Both the position numbers and the translations under genes were made by a program. The notes beneath the pieces were generated by a model. The model was not told the DNA's origin, made no database searches, and saw only the letters and a program-made list of their open reading frames with translations. Positions 17,921 through 27,364 of a stretch of 64,000 nt of DNA are shown here, piece after piece; position 1 is the stretch's first letter; the number at the start of each line of letters is the position of its first letter. Origin of the DNA: an uncultured Prevotella sp. (lineage in GTDB: Bacteria > Bacteroidota > Bacteroidia > Bacteroidales > Bacteroidaceae); NCBI GenBank assembly GCA_934203355.1, contig CAKPZC010000001.1, positions 39,302 to 103,301 of the forward strand. Direction: 5' to 3'.

Positions 17921-17933
17921 TATAAGGTGAAAT

Positions 17934-19235
17934 ATGAAGGAATATAAATATCCCACAGAGCAAGAATGGGGCGAGATTACAACACGCCCCCAACTTGAAA
18001 TGTCGAAACTGAATGAGACTGTAGCAGGAGTGCTCTCCGAGATAAGGAACGAGGGAGATACGGCTGTGAAGAAATACGAGGAAATGTTCGACCACGTGAC
18101 ACTCGACAGCCTGTGCGTGACGGATGATGAAATCGACGCTGCTGTTGAAAGCATAGATACAGAACTGCTCGACGCTATCCGCCTTGCCCATACAAACATC
18201 CATAAGTTTCATTCGTCACAGCATATTTCGCCCGAAAAGATAGAAACGGCACCCGGTGTGGAATGTTGGCAGAAATGCATAGCCATCGACAAGGTGGGAC
18301 TATATATTCCTGGCGGCACGGCTCCACTATTCTCCACCGTGCTGATGCTTGCCACACCAGCCAAGATTGCAGGTTGTTGCGAGATTGTGCTTTGCACACC
18401 ACCCGACCACAACGGCCATGTAAATCCTGCCATTCTCGCCGCTGCCAAAGTGGCAGGAGTGAGCAAGATTTTCAAGATAGGCGGTGTCCAGGCTATTGGA
18501 GCAATGGCTTACGGAACTGAGTCGGTGCCAAAGGTCTACAAAATTTTCGGTCCAGGCAACCAATATGTGATGGCCGCCAAGCAACAAGTGTCGCTACATG
18601 ACGCTGCTATCGATATGCCTGCCGGACCGTCTGAAGTGTGCGTAATATCCGATGCCGACAGCAACGCCGAATATGTAGCAGCCGACTTGCTGTCGCAGGC
18701 AGAACATGGAGTCGACTCTCAGGTGCTACTGATAAGCACTTCGGCAGACAAGATAGAAGAAGTGAAGGAGCAGATAGCAGTTCAATTGTCGCGCCTGCCA
18801 CGGCAAGAGATTGCTACAAAAACACTTGAAAACAGCAAACTCGTGCTTGTTGCTACAACCGACGAGGCAATGCGCCTAAGCAACGCCTATGCTCCCGAGC
18901 ACCTCATTATTGCCACCACCGACTATGAGCAGCTTGCATCCAAGGTCGTGAATGCGGGAAGCGTGTTTCTTGGTGAATACGCCTGTGAAAGTGCCGGCGA
19001 CTATGCCAGCGGCACCAATCACACTCTGCCAACCCATGGATATGCCACGGCCTACAATGGAGTCAATCTCGACAGTTTCTTGCGCAAAGTGACGTTCCAG
19101 CATCTCACACCCGAGGGCATTCGCTCAATAGGACATGCAGTGGAAGTGATGGCTACCAACGAGCAACTCGAAGCTCACAGAAACGCCATGACTGTAAGAA
19201 TGAACAACGTAATAAAAGGAGATATAAAACAATGA
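17934..19235 (+). CDS. hisD: Histidinol dehydrogenase
   Basis: Last two steps of histidine synthesis: histidinol to histidine, with two NAD+ reductions. At 433 aa it is the usual length. Zn and catalytic regions are visible: [28 protein letters not shown] block [51 protein letters not shown] and [13 protein letters not shown]. Its 3' end overlaps hisC by 4 nt (ATGA), showing translational coupling. Confidence 0.97.
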   Translation: MKEYKYPTEQEWGEITTRPQLEMSKLNETVAGVLSEIRNEGDTAVKKYEEMFDHVTLDSLCVTDDEIDAAVESIDTELLDAIRLAHTNIHKFHSSQHISPEKIETAPGVECWQKCIAIDKVGLYIPGGTAPLFSTVLMLATPAKIAGCCEIVLCTPPDHNGHVNPAILAAAKVAGVSKIFKIGGVQAIGAMAYGTESVPKVYKIFGPGNQYVMAAKQQVSLHDAAIDMPAGPSEVCVISDADSNAEYVAADLLSQAEHGVDSQVLLISTSADKIEEVKEQIAVQLSRLPRQEIATKTLENSKLVLVATTDEAMRLSNAYAPEHLIIATTDYEQLASKVVNAGSVFLGEYACESAGDYASGTNHTLPTHGYATAYNGVNLDSFLRKVTFQHLTPEGIRSIGHAVEVMATNEQLEAHRNAMTVRMNNVIKGDIKQ

Positions 19236-20266
19236 AACCATTAAGTGAACTTGTGCGACCAAACATTTGGAATCTCGCACCCTACAGTTGCGCGCGCGAT
19301 GAGTTTAAGGCTCGTGAGGCTCACGTTTTTCTCGATGCCAACGAGAGCCCATACAACGCTCCCTACAACCGCTATCCCGACCCCTTGCAATATAAGGTAA
19401 AGGAGAAGCTTGCGCGCATCAAAGGCGTGCCTGTCGAGAACATGTGTCTCGGCAATGGTAGCGATGAGACGATTGACCTTGTTTTCCGTTGCTTCTGTCG
19501 TCCGGGCATCGACAATGTGGTGGCTATCGAACCAACGTACGGAATGTATAAGGTTTGCGCCGACGTTAACGACGTGGAATATAGAAGGGTTGTGCTTGAC
19601 GAGAAATTCCAAATATCGGCAGACGCTCTACTCGCTGCCTGCGATGCCAACACCAAAGTTGTGTGGATCTGCTCGCCCAACAATCCCACGGGCAATCTGA
19701 TTAACGCACATGCCGTAGCCGAACTGCTTAGGGCTTTCGACGGTATTGTGGTTGTGGACGAGGCTTACTCTGATTTCAACAAGAACAGGACATGGCGTTC
19801 GCAATTGGCTGCTTACCCTAACCTTATTGTGCTCAACACCATGAGCAAGGCGTGGGGATGTGCTGCCATAAGACTGGGGATGGCTTTCGCAAGCAAGGAG
19901 ATTATCAGCATTTTCAACAAAGTGAAGTATCCCTACAATGTCAACGAACTGACGCAACGGTTTGCCATTCAACGACTGAGCGACTCGTTTGAGGTGGAGA
20001 AATGGACACGCACCATCATCAATGAACGCGACCGCATGATTCCCGCATTTGAAATGCTGCCTATCTGCGAAAAGGTTTATCCTACTGACGCCAACTTCTT
20101 CTTGGCAAAAGTGGCTGACGCCTCGAAGATTTACAATTATCTGATTGACAATGGCATCGTAGTGCGCAATCGCACAAATGTGCAACTCTGTCATAACTGC
20201 CTGCGTATTACCGTAGGGTCGAAAACTGAAAACAACGAACTGCTGGCAGCCTTGAGGCAGTATTAA
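19232..20266 (+). CDS. hisC: Histidinol-phosphate aminotransferase
   Basis: PLP enzyme that transaminates imidazole-acetol phosphate with glutamate to histidinol phosphate. It is 344 aa, with family blocks [50 protein letters not shown] and the PLP lysine in [20 protein letters not shown]. The start overlaps hisD by 4 nt. A hairpin terminator straddles its stop codon. hisB (dehydratase/phosphatase), which often follows in Bacteroidetes, is absent here; the next 540 bp hold repeats. Confidence 0.97.
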   Translation: MKPLSELVRPNIWNLAPYSCARDEFKAREAHVFLDANESPYNAPYNRYPDPLQYKVKEKLARIKGVPVENMCLGNGSDETIDLVFRCFCRPGIDNVVAIEPTYGMYKVCADVNDVEYRRVVLDEKFQISADALLAACDANTKVVWICSPNNPTGNLINAHAVAELLRAFDGIVVVDEAYSDFNKNRTWRSQLAAYPNLIVLNTMSKAWGCAAIRLGMAFASKEIISIFNKVKYPYNVNELTQRFAIQRLSDSFEVEKWTRTIINERDRMIPAFEMLPICEKVYPTDANFFLAKVADASKIYNYLIDNGIVVRNRTNVQLCHNCLRITVGSKTENNELLAALRQY

Positions 20267-20280
20267 ATACTGCTTTTGTT
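20257..20280 (+). terminator. Terminator hairpin spanning the hisC stop codon
   Basis: Arms GCAGTAT (20257-20263) and ATACTGC (20267-20273), with the TAA stop codon (20264-20266) as the loop, followed by TTTTGTT. A compact intrinsic terminator that uses coding bases for one arm. Confidence 0.7.
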
Positions 20281-20359
20281 AGTTAAACATAGAATGTGGT
20301 GTGCGCCCGTCTCTTACACAATGCAAAATTAATAATACTTGCGGTTCTATGCAATAGTT

Positions 20360-20425
20360 TTCCCACGGGGCGTGAGGGGCATTCCCACGAAACGTGAGGG
20401 CATTCCCATGAGACATTAATGTGCC
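20360..20425. repeat. Three imperfect 21-22-bp repeats (TTCCCAC units)
   Basis: TTCCCAC/T starts at 20360, 20382 and 20403. The first two units continue CG..CGTGAGGG. They lie in the 541-bp non-coding gap between hisC and lrgB, together with the GTAAC arrays. Open frames crossing this region are explained by the repeats and I do not call a gene. Confidence 0.75.
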
Positions 20426-20515
20426 CACGGTGGCTTGAAAAAAAAACTTTTCTGAATCCCCACAAATCGGCAAGAGCAAGAAAAACTGGGCTTGCCGCTC
20501 ATCCACAGACAAAGA

Positions 20516-20792
20516 GTAACCGGAGTAACCGAGGTAACCGCCATCCACCGTTTTGTTTCCTCGGGAGGTTGCAAAATTTTCTCCTCGAGGAAGCAATGGT
20601 ACTATAGCGTGGCGGTTACATGGGTTACTCCGGTTACTCCGGTTACTCCACGTGTTTTTGTGGGGATATTGCTGTGGGGGTCTATATATATAGAGTTTAA
20701 TAATATATATATATTATTAAAGCATATATCTACATGTATTCACACTTAGAAAGACAGGGAGTAACCCGAGTAACCGGAGTAACCCAGGTAAC
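20516..20792. repeat. Three GTAAC arrays with exact 9-bp period in +/-/+ orientation
   Basis: Array A (+): GTAAC at 20516, 20525, 20534. Array B (inverted, GTTAC): 20615, 20624, 20633, 20642. Array C (+): 20761, 20770, 20779, 20788. The typical unit is GTAACCGGA. A and B can pair into one long hairpin, with a further TTCCTCG/CGAGGAA hairpin (20557-20563, 20586-20592) in its loop. B and C can pair instead. An AT palindrome (20699-20720) lies between B and C. No gene was found in this gap. Confidence 0.9.
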
Positions 20793-20807
20793 TGCCTTGT
20801 TTTTACG

Positions 20808-21500
20808 CTATCCCAGAATAAGCGGTATTATAGATGGAGTAAGCAGCGATGTGAATATTCCGTTAAGCGTAAGTCCCAAACTTGCATATGCTCCATGTAC
20901 TTGACTCTTGTCCATAGATGTTGCGGTGCCTATAGCATGCGCAGCAGTACCCATCGACAAACCTTGAGCCACAGGATTCTTGACACGCGCAAAGCCCATG
21001 GTGCGATAGCCGAACACTGCACACATCAAACCTACCGACACCACTACAGCAGCCGTCAATGAGGGAATACCTCCCACCGCCTTAGTAACCTCCATAGCTA
21101 TAGGGGTTGTCACCGACTTTGAAGCAAGCGAAAGTATAACTTCTCTCGAAGCCCCCATCTCTTTTGCTATATAAACTACTGAAATCACACCTACCACACA
21201 GCCAGCAAGCTCAGACAGCAATATTGGAGTAAGCTGCTTCTTTATTGTAGACAACTGCATATATAATGGCACGCCAAGTGCCACAACGGCAGGACGAAGC
21301 CAAAATTCTATCATATGTCCCCCTTGATTGTATGTCTCATAGCTGACACCTGTTATTTCCAAGAAAGCAATAATACAACAAATCGACACAAGTATTGGGT
21401 TCATCACTACCCATCCTGTCCAACGACGAAGCAGTTTGCCAAGAAAATATGTACCAAATGTCAAAGCGATAAGGAAAAATTCATTTGAAAAGTATTCCAT
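20808..21500 (-). CDS. lrgB: LrgB-family membrane protein
   Basis: Inner-membrane protein, 230 aa, with multiple hydrophobic segments. The LrgB/CidB signature blocks are present: LALASKSVTTPIAME-type sequence LSLASKSVTTPIAMEV, GTAAHAIGTA and GLTLNGIFTSLL. Lrg/Cid proteins are described as holin/antiholin-like modulators of murein hydrolase activity, and related plant and bacterial members carry glycolate or pyruvate. It lies 29 bp behind lrgA on the minus strand, the usual pairing. Confidence 0.93.
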   Translation of the reverse strand: MEYFSNEFFLIALTFGTYFLGKLLRRWTGWVVMNPILVSICCIIAFLEITGVSYETYNQGGHMIEFWLRPAVVALGVPLYMQLSTIKKQLTPILLSELAGCVVGVISVVYIAKEMGASREVILSLASKSVTTPIAMEVTKAVGGIPSLTAAVVVSVGLMCAVFGYRTMGFARVKNPVAQGLSMGTAAHAIGTATSMDKSQVHGAYASLGLTLNGIFTSLLTPSIIPLILG

Positions 21501-21529
21501 GATGTCTTTATTTTCGTTTTTTTTACAAT

Positions 21530-21916
21530 CTATTTATCATCGTTCGCCCCATGTCGCAAAACGTCGTGGGCTTTTTCTTTTGCCTTACCATAAGATTGAT
21601 GAACCCAGCCTGTCACGGCAAGCACAAGAACTGTAGAAACTACCGATGCCACCACAATAGGTAGCAGCTGAGCTTTAATAATGTCGAAGTAAAGCATAAT
21701 CGCAACTCCTGGTGGCACGAAGAAAAAGCCAATGTTGCCAACCAAGAAATCCGAAATACTGCGAACCCACTCAAGGCGAATCACTTTTAATTTCAATAAA
21801 AGCGTGAGGAGCAACATTCCGAGGATACTTGAGGGCAACGGAATGTGGGTTAAATAAATCACTAACTCACCCAATGCAAGGCAACCGAATAATATTGCCA
21901 ATTGACGAATCATCAT
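21530..21916 (-). CDS. lrgA: LrgA/CidA-family holin-like protein
   Basis: Small polytopic membrane protein, 128 aa, with four predicted TM segments. Family motif IPLPSSILGMLLLTLLL (residues about 25-41) is present, followed by FFVPPGVAIM. It partners with lrgB directly downstream and is probably involved in murein hydrolase control or small organic acid transport. Promoter box TACCTTTGC lies at 21963-21971 on the minus strand. Confidence 0.92.
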   Translation of the reverse strand: MMIRQLAILFGCLALGELVIYLTHIPLPSSILGMLLLTLLLKLKVIRLEWVRSISDFLVGNIGFFFVPPGVAIMLYFDIIKAQLLPIVVASVVSTVLVLAVTGWVHQSYGKAKEKAHDVLRHGANDDK

Positions 21917-21962
21917 AATACTGTAAACTAATGTTGTTATTTTTTATTAAAGTTACCAATAT

Positions 21963-21971
21963 GCAAAGGTA
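21963..21971 (-). promoter_or_regulatory. -7 box of lrgAB
   Basis: Minus-strand TACCTTTGC, about 47 bp before the lrgA ATG at 21916. It is divergent from the box at 22087-22095. Confidence 0.65.
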
Positions 21972-22086
21972 GAAATTTTACACTAAACACAATAATTTTA
22001 ATAAGAAAAACACAAATACATCATCTTTTTCATGCTTTAGCTCAAGATAAAAGCAAAAAACAACCTTTTATTTGGTATAAATTTTG

Positions 22087-22095
22087 TAACTTTGC
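22087..22095 (+). promoter_or_regulatory. -7 box of the 64-aa peptide gene
   Basis: TAACTTTGC, 43 bp before ATG 22139. It supports the short frame as a real gene. Confidence 0.6.
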
Positions 22096-22138
22096 GGATA
22101 CTAATAACACTATCTAAAACAATAAAAACATTTAATCT

Positions 22139-22333
22139 ATGAAGAAATCATACATTTCACCTGATATCAAGGCTCTTGAAATCGGAAACCTTACTCCGAT
22201 AGCCCAATCAGACACGGCAAATACGTATGTTATCCAAGAGTCGGACGACAACGATGGTGTCGACATTAAATTCCCATCATGGGGAGCCGGCACAGAATCG
22301 GGCAACGAGCGAGACCAAAGCGACTTTATGTAA
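22139..22333 (+). CDS. Small acidic peptide, 64 aa, MKKxYIxP type
   Basis: Short frame with its own promoter box (22087-22095) and a terminator hairpin downstream. The N terminus MKKSYISPDIKALEIGN is basic. The C-terminal half is acidic and Ser/Gly-rich (SDDNDGVD, GAGTESGNERDQ). From memory, many Prevotella and Bacteroides genomes carry short proteins starting MKKxYIxPxxxxxxI with unrelated tails and no known role. There is no signal peptide, no TM segment and no adjacent modifying enzyme or transporter, so I do not call it a RiPP precursor. Confidence 0.7.
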   Translation: MKKSYISPDIKALEIGNLTPIAQSDTANTYVIQESDDNDGVDIKFPSWGAGTESGNERDQSDFM

Positions 22334-22370
22334 CCCACACCCTCAGAACACCTTATTTAACATATAAAAT

Positions 22371-22416
22371 GATAGCGGGAGTTTATGGAACAATACTCCC
22401 ACAAACTCCCACTATC
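22371..22416. terminator. Terminator between the small peptide gene and leuB
   Basis: Arms GATAGcGGGAGTTT (22371-22384) and AAACTCCCaCTATC (22403-22416). Convergent position: it can serve the leu operon from the right and the peptide gene from the left. Confidence 0.75.
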
Positions 22417-22448
22417 CAATATACTATCCTTTCAAAACAACCGTAGCA

Positions 22449-23510
22449 CTATGCCTTGGCAATGTAGTCGGCAATCCATTGTCCCACTTCCTTTGTGCCA
22501 TATTCTGCACCTCCGTCGACTTGAATCTCTGGTGTACGCACATTAGCGTCGAGCGAGGCATCAACAGCCTTGCGCACAAGCGCGCCCTCCTCGTTGAGTC
22601 CGAAATGCTCAAGAAGCATGGCTGCTGAGAGAATTTGTGCCACGGGATTGGCAAGATTCTTGCCCGCAGCCTGCGGCCATGAGCCATGTACTGGTTCGAA
22701 GAGAGGAGTGTGCTCGCCAAGAGAACTTGACGGCTGCAAACCCATGGAACCTGTGATGCAGGAAGTCTCGTCGGTAAGAATGTCTCCAAAGGTGTTCTCG
22801 GTGACAATGACATCAAAGAAACGTGGTTCGGTGAGCACGCGCATTGAGGCGTTGTCAATAAACATGTAGTCGGTTGTCACCTCGGGGTACTGCGGCTCCA
22901 TCTCCTTGGCTATCTGGCGCCATAACCGCGACGACGCAAGCACGTTGGCCTTATCCACAACCGTGAGATGCTTGTTGCGCTTCATGGCAAAATCGAAAGC
23001 CACCTTGAGAATGCGCTCGATTTCGGGACGCGTGTAGATGTCGGTGTCGTATGCCTTGTCGTTGTCTTGATACTTATCACCAAAATACATTCCGCCCGTA
23101 AGCTCACGGATAACTACAAAGTCGGCTCCCTTGAGCAATTCGTCTTTCAACGGTGACTTATGCAGCAAGCAGTCGAAAGTGGCAACAGGACGAACATTTG
23201 CAAACAAACCTAATTTCTTGCGCATTGCCAACAAGCCCTGCTCTGGTCGCACCTTAGCTGTGGGGTCGTTGTCGAAACGTGGGTCGCCGACAGCCGCGAA
23301 CAAAACTGCGTCGGCATCCATACAAGTATTAAACGTTTCTTCGGGGAACGGATCGCCAACAGCGTCGATGGCACATGCGCCACAAATAGCCTCCTTAAAA
23401 GAAAACTCATGGCCATATTTCTCAGCCACCACCTTCATCACTTTCACACCCTCGTTCATAATCTCTGGTCCGATTCCATCACCAGGGAGAACTGCTATAT
23501 TTAATTTCAT
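22449..23510 (-). CDS. leuB: 3-isopropylmalate dehydrogenase
   Basis: NAD-dependent oxidative decarboxylation of 3-isopropylmalate to 2-ketoisocaproate in leucine synthesis. The same enzyme type can act on 3-methylmalate from the citramalate route to give 2-oxobutanoate for isoleucine. It is 353 aa, begins [16 protein letters not shown], and has the metal/substrate region DNASMRVL and [26 protein letters not shown], then [22 protein letters not shown]. It is the last gene of the leuA-C-D-cimA-B operon. Confidence 0.96.
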   Translation of the reverse strand: MKLNIAVLPGDGIGPEIMNEGVKVMKVVAEKYGHEFSFKEAICGACAIDAVGDPFPEETFNTCMDADAVLFAAVGDPRFDNDPTAKVRPEQGLLAMRKKLGLFANVRPVATFDCLLHKSPLKDELLKGADFVVIRELTGGMYFGDKYQDNDKAYDTDIYTRPEIERILKVAFDFAMKRNKHLTVVDKANVLASSRLWRQIAKEMEPQYPEVTTDYMFIDNASMRVLTEPRFFDVIVTENTFGDILTDETSCITGSMGLQPSSSLGEHTPLFEPVHGSWPQAAGKNLANPVAQILSAAMLLEHFGLNEEGALVRKAVDASLDANVRTPEIQVDGGAEYGTKEVGQWIADYIAKA

Positions 23511-23565
23511 TTAAACAAAGTTTTTTATTTAACAATTCATTACTAATCAACAAAAATCTCTTCTG

Positions 23566-25095
23566 CTACTCCACTATATTCAGCATTTTTATCGTTGCCT
23601 TGATTGCCGCCTCCGTTTGGTCGGCATCAAGACCGCGCGTACGCAGAATCTTGTCGCCATTGCGCCATGTTATAACAGTCTGCACAAGAGCGTCGGTTCT
23701 GCCGCCTGGCGGTATGGACACGGCATAGTTCTCAAGAACAGGAAAAGTTCGTCCGAGCCGCTCGCGATAAATCTTGCGCATGGCCTTCACAAAAGCATCA
23801 TACTGACCATCGCCCAACGCGTTGTCCTCATACTGCTGACCGTCGATTTCGACCTTCACGCTTGCCATAGGGCGCAATCCATAGGCAAGCGACACCATGT
23901 AGCTGACAAGCTTCACCTTGTCTTCGGGCGCTGAGTGTTTCAACACATCGCTCACAATGAACGGCAAATCTTCCTGTGTCACCATTTCCTTGCGGTCGCC
24001 CAGTTCTGTTATGCGATTTGTCACGCGGCGGGTCTGTTCGGGCGTCAGTTCCAATCCCAACTCCTCCAAGTTTCTGGCAATGTTGGCCTTGCCGCTGTTC
24101 TTGCCGAGAGCATATTCGCGCTTGCGACCAAAACGCTCGGGTACAAGCTCGTTGCAATACAGGTTGTTCTTGTTGTCGCCATCGGCATGAACGCCAGCCA
24201 CCTGTGTAAATACATTCTCGCCTACTATAGGCTGGTTGGGAGCCACGGCGATGCCTGAATACCCCTCAACAAGACGACTAATCTCGCCAAGACGGTCTTC
24301 GCGGATACCTGTATCCATATGTAACTGGTCTGCAAGAATAGCCTGTACACTGGCAAGCGGTGCATTTCCGCAACGCTCACCCAGTCCGTTGACCGTAACA
24401 TGAAGTCCCCGCGCGCCGCTCTTCACGGCTGCCAGAGAATTGCCCACAGCAAGATCGTAGTCGTTATGGGCATGAAAATCAAAATGGGCTGACGGATAAC
24501 GCTCGGTCATCTTGCCGAAGAACTCCGCTACTTGCATGGGGTTAAGAATACCAAGCGTGTCGGGCAAAAGAAAACGCTTCACACCGCTTTCCACAAGTGC
24601 GTCCATCATCTGATAGACATATTCGGGCGAATCTTTCATGCCGCTGCTCCAGTCTTCAAGATATATGTTCACCACCATATCTTTTTTAGTAGCATAAGCC
24701 AGCGAGCGATATATGTCGTCGATGTGTTCCTCGGGCGTTTTCTTGAGTTGCTGAGTGCAATGCTTCAACGAGCCTTTGGCCAAAAGATTCATTACACGAC
24801 ACCCGCACTCGTCAATCCAGTCGATCGACTTTTGCCCATCAACAAATCCAAGCACCTCCACTCTATTGAGTTTGCCCACACTTGCCGCATAACGGCAAAT
24901 CATGCGCACAGCATCCTTCTCGCCATCCGAAACTCGGGCAGAAGCTACTTCGATGCGGTCGACATTCACGTCGCCGAGAAGCATACGCGCCATCATCAGT
25001 TTCTCGTGTGGCAAAAACGACACGCCGCTCGTTTGTTCGCCGTCGCGCAGCGTGGAGTCCATTATTTCAATTCTTCTCACTGTCTCTGTTCCCAT
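23566..25095 (-). CDS. 2-isopropylmalate synthase/citramalate synthase family protein
   Basis: HMGL-like TIM-barrel acyl-transferase with a C-terminal LeuA-type regulatory domain, 509 aa. Residues 1-270 show MDSTLRDGEQTSGVSF, FHAHNDYDLAVGNSLAA (metal-binding HxH) and NGLGERCGNAPLA; the dimer regulatory domain follows after about residue 380. It is clearly different from the true LeuA at 27365-28867: it lacks the [10 protein letters not shown] block and has VDRIEVASARVS there. Most likely it condenses pyruvate and acetyl-CoA to citramalate, feeding LeuCD/LeuB towards isoleucine. This substrate call is inference from context and divergence. Its start overlaps the leuD end by 19 nt. Confidence 0.82.
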   Translation of the reverse strand: MGTETVRRIEIMDSTLRDGEQTSGVSFLPHEKLMMARMLLGDVNVDRIEVASARVSDGEKDAVRMICRYAASVGKLNRVEVLGFVDGQKSIDWIDECGCRVMNLLAKGSLKHCTQQLKKTPEEHIDDIYRSLAYATKKDMVVNIYLEDWSSGMKDSPEYVYQMMDALVESGVKRFLLPDTLGILNPMQVAEFFGKMTERYPSAHFDFHAHNDYDLAVGNSLAAVKSGARGLHVTVNGLGERCGNAPLASVQAILADQLHMDTGIREDRLGEISRLVEGYSGIAVAPNQPIVGENVFTQVAGVHADGDNKNNLYCNELVPERFGRKREYALGKNSGKANIARNLEELGLELTPEQTRRVTNRITELGDRKEMVTQEDLPFIVSDVLKHSAPEDKVKLVSYMVSLAYGLRPMASVKVEIDGQQYEDNALGDGQYDAFVKAMRKIYRERLGRTFPVLENYAVSIPPGGRTDALVQTVITWRNGDKILRTRGLDADQTEAAIKATIKMLNIVE

Positions 25096-25664
25096 GCTTC
25101 CACCTTATCACGATTCTGGACTAAGAAGTCGACATCGTCCAATCCATTCTCCAGACAATGCTTCTTGTATCCGTTTATCTCAAAATGCTCACTGTTACCA
25201 GTAGCGAGATTAGTGACGGTCTGATTAGGCAAGTCTACACGCACTTCGGTTTTATGGTCGCTGGCGATGCTATCGAACAATTCCTTAAGAAAAGGCTCGC
25301 TGACAACCACTGGCAACACAAGATTGTTGAGCTCGTTGTTCTTGTGTATGTCGGCAAAGAACGAGCTTATGACCACACGGAATCCCGCTCCGGCTATAGC
25401 CCATGCCGCATGTTCACGCGACGAGCCCGAACCGAAGTTCTTGCCAGCCACAAGTATTACACCGCTGTACGAGGGGTCGTTCATCACAAAGTCGGGCTTA
25501 GGCGTACCGTCGGCATTATATCGCCAGTCGCGAAACAGATTGTCGCCCATACCCTCTTTGTCGATGGCCTTAAGGAAACGGGCTGGGATTATCTGGTCTG
25601 TATCCACATTCTCAAGTGGAAGAGGTATGCATGTAGAAGTTATGACGTTGAATTTTTGTTTCAT
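25077..25664 (-). CDS. leuD: 3-isopropylmalate dehydratase small subunit
   Basis: Swivel domain of isopropylmalate isomerase, which with LeuC interconverts 2- and 3-isopropylmalate (and citramalate to 3-methylmalate). It is 195 aa. Characteristic blocks are DTDQIIPARFLK and KNFGSGSSREHAAWAI. It is co-directional with leuC but separated from it by an unusually large gap of 229 bp that holds an inverted-repeat element. It overlaps the citramalate-synthase-like gene by 19 nt at its 3' end. Confidence 0.96.
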   Translation of the reverse strand: MKQKFNVITSTCIPLPLENVDTDQIIPARFLKAIDKEGMGDNLFRDWRYNADGTPKPDFVMNDPSYSGVILVAGKNFGSGSSREHAAWAIAGAGFRVVISSFFADIHKNNELNNLVLPVVVSEPFLKELFDSIASDHKTEVRVDLPNQTVTNLATGNSEHFEINGYKKHCLENGLDDVDFLVQNRDKVEAWEQRQ

Positions 25665-25691
25665 TTTCGTATAATGTTTAATTCAAGTTTC

Positions 25692-25871
25692 GCAAGTTCA
25701 GAAGTTATAGAATTTTAAGAAGTTATAGAATTTAAAGCCGTATGCCTTACAGATGAATATTCAGCCAAAAGATTAATGACTATCGCTCGGCTTTGCCGCT
25801 TGCCTTAGCAAGAATTTCTAGCGACCGTAGGGAGCGCTAACTTCTTTAACTTCTGAATTCTATGAACTTGC
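25692..25871. repeat. MITE-like inverted-repeat element between leuC and leuD
   Basis: About 180 bp bounded by GCAAGTTCA (25692-25700) and TGAACTTGC (25863-25871). Inside each end the match continues with TAGAATT and AGAAGTTA blocks after a 7-nt indel, so the terminal inverted repeats are about 30 bp and imperfect. The centre has no open frame of note. It lies inside the leu operon in a gap that is otherwise unexplained. No clear target-site duplication was seen. Confidence 0.65.
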
Positions 25872-25893
25872 TAAAGTTCAATTTAATAATTGT

Positions 25894-27288
25894 TTACAAG
25901 AAATCTCTGGGGTCAGTTATCACTCCTGTCACCGCCGCTGCCGCTGCCACAAGTGGCGATGCAAGGATTGTGCGCGAGCCAGGCCCCTGGCGACCCTCGA
26001 AGTTACGGTTTGAAGTCGACACCGATAGTTTACCAGCTGGAATCTTGTCGTCGTTCATTGCCAAGCAAGCCGAACAGCCGGGTTGACGGATTTCGAAGCC
26101 TGCCGCTTCCAGAATCTTGTCGATGCCCTCCTCTCGAATATGCTTGTCCACAAGCCATGAACCAGGCACAAGCCAAGCAATCACACCATCGGCCTTGTGC
26201 CGACCTTTGACGATAGAGGCGAAGGCTCGAAAATCCTCAATGCGTCCATTGGTACAGGCTCCAAGGAAAACGTAGTCTATCTTTTTCCCGAGAAGTCTCT
26301 CACCCGGCGCGAATTGCATGTATTTCAGACTTTTCTTAAACGAAGCTTGTCCTTCTTCATCCACAATGTCGAGTGTTGGGATTGTCTCGGTGATTCCGAT
26401 ACCCATACCAGGATTGGTGCCATAAGTAATACGCGGCTCGATGTCGGCTGCGTCGAAGGTGAATTCTTTGTCAAAAACAGCGTCGTCACCGCTCTTCAAA
26501 GTCTTCCAATAAGCCACAGCCTCATCCCAAGCTTCACCCTTAGGCGCGTATTCACGTCCCTTGATATATTCGAACGTTTTATCATCTGGAGCGACAAAAC
26601 CACCACGTGCTCCCATTTCTATCGAGAGATTGCAAAGTGTCAGTCGCCCCTCCATAGTCAAGTCGCTCACCACACTACCTGCATACTCCACAAAATAACC
26701 CGTAGCACCCGAAGTCGTCAACTGGCTCATAAGATAAAGAGCCACGTCTTTGGCTGTCACTCCCTTTCCAAGCTTGCCGTTGATATTGATACGCATCGAC
26801 TTGGGTTTGCTCTGTAGTATACATTGCGAAGCCATAACCATCTCCACCTCCGACGTGCCAATACCAAAAGCAATGGCTCCCATAGCTCCATGAGTGGAAG
26901 TGTGGGAATCTCCGCAGACTATGGTCATTCCTGGCAACGAGAGTCCCTTCTCCGGACCCACAACATGAATAATTCCATTGTCCTTAGTGTTCATTGCGAA
27001 ATGAGCCACTCCAAAATCCTTGGCGTTCTTAGCAAGCGTGTCTACCTGACGCTTCGATACGGGGTCTTCGATGGGCTTGTCCTGATCGTGGGTAGGCGTG
27101 TTGTGGTCTGGCATACAGAAAATGTGGCTAGGACGGAACATCTTCAACCCGCGGGCACGCATCCCAGCGAAAGCCTGAGGTGATGTCACCTCATGACAGT
27201 AAAGGCGATCTATATAAAGCTGAGTGGGACCATCCTCAACGGTCTGCACAACGTGCTTGTCCCAAATTTTGTCAAATAAAGTATTCAT
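25894..27288 (-). CDS. leuC: 3-isopropylmalate dehydratase large subunit
   Basis: Aconitase-family [4Fe-4S] enzyme subunit, 464 aa. The cluster cysteines are visible in [14 protein letters not shown] and [11 protein letters not shown]. Other family blocks are [28 protein letters not shown] and [15 protein letters not shown]. It works with LeuD and lies 76 bp downstream of leuA on the minus strand. Confidence 0.96.
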   Translation of the reverse strand: MNTLFDKIWDKHVVQTVEDGPTQLYIDRLYCHEVTSPQAFAGMRARGLKMFRPSHIFCMPDHNTPTHDQDKPIEDPVSKRQVDTLAKNAKDFGVAHFAMNTKDNGIIHVVGPEKGLSLPGMTIVCGDSHTSTHGAMGAIAFGIGTSEVEMVMASQCILQSKPKSMRININGKLGKGVTAKDVALYLMSQLTTSGATGYFVEYAGSVVSDLTMEGRLTLCNLSIEMGARGGFVAPDDKTFEYIKGREYAPKGEAWDEAVAYWKTLKSGDDAVFDKEFTFDAADIEPRITYGTNPGMGIGITETIPTLDIVDEEGQASFKKSLKYMQFAPGERLLGKKIDYVFLGACTNGRIEDFRAFASIVKGRHKADGVIAWLVPGSWLVDKHIREEGIDKILEAAGFEIRQPGCSACLAMNDDKIPAGKLSVSTSNRNFEGRQGPGSRTILASPLVAAAAAVTGVITDPRDFL

Positions 27289-27364
27289 TATGATATGTTT
27301 AATTAAAAATTGCTGGATTGTTTTTATTAAAATTCATTATTTATCGATTCATAGTGGCTTGCAT

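Noticed and set aside
20279..20596. 105-codon minus-strand frame behind hisC
   Set aside because: Its sequence is produced by the GTAAC and TTCCCAC repeats (GYLGYSGYS is the 9-bp unit translated); no family features or start signals.
17858..20792. Repeats at 17858 and 20516 as CRISPR arrays
   Set aside because: Units abut directly with no spacers and no cas genes are present.
24532..25224. 230-codon + strand frame opposite the citramalate-synthase-like gene and leuD
   Set aside because: Antisense shadow of two well-supported enzymes; composition rich in His, Ser and Arg with no domain.
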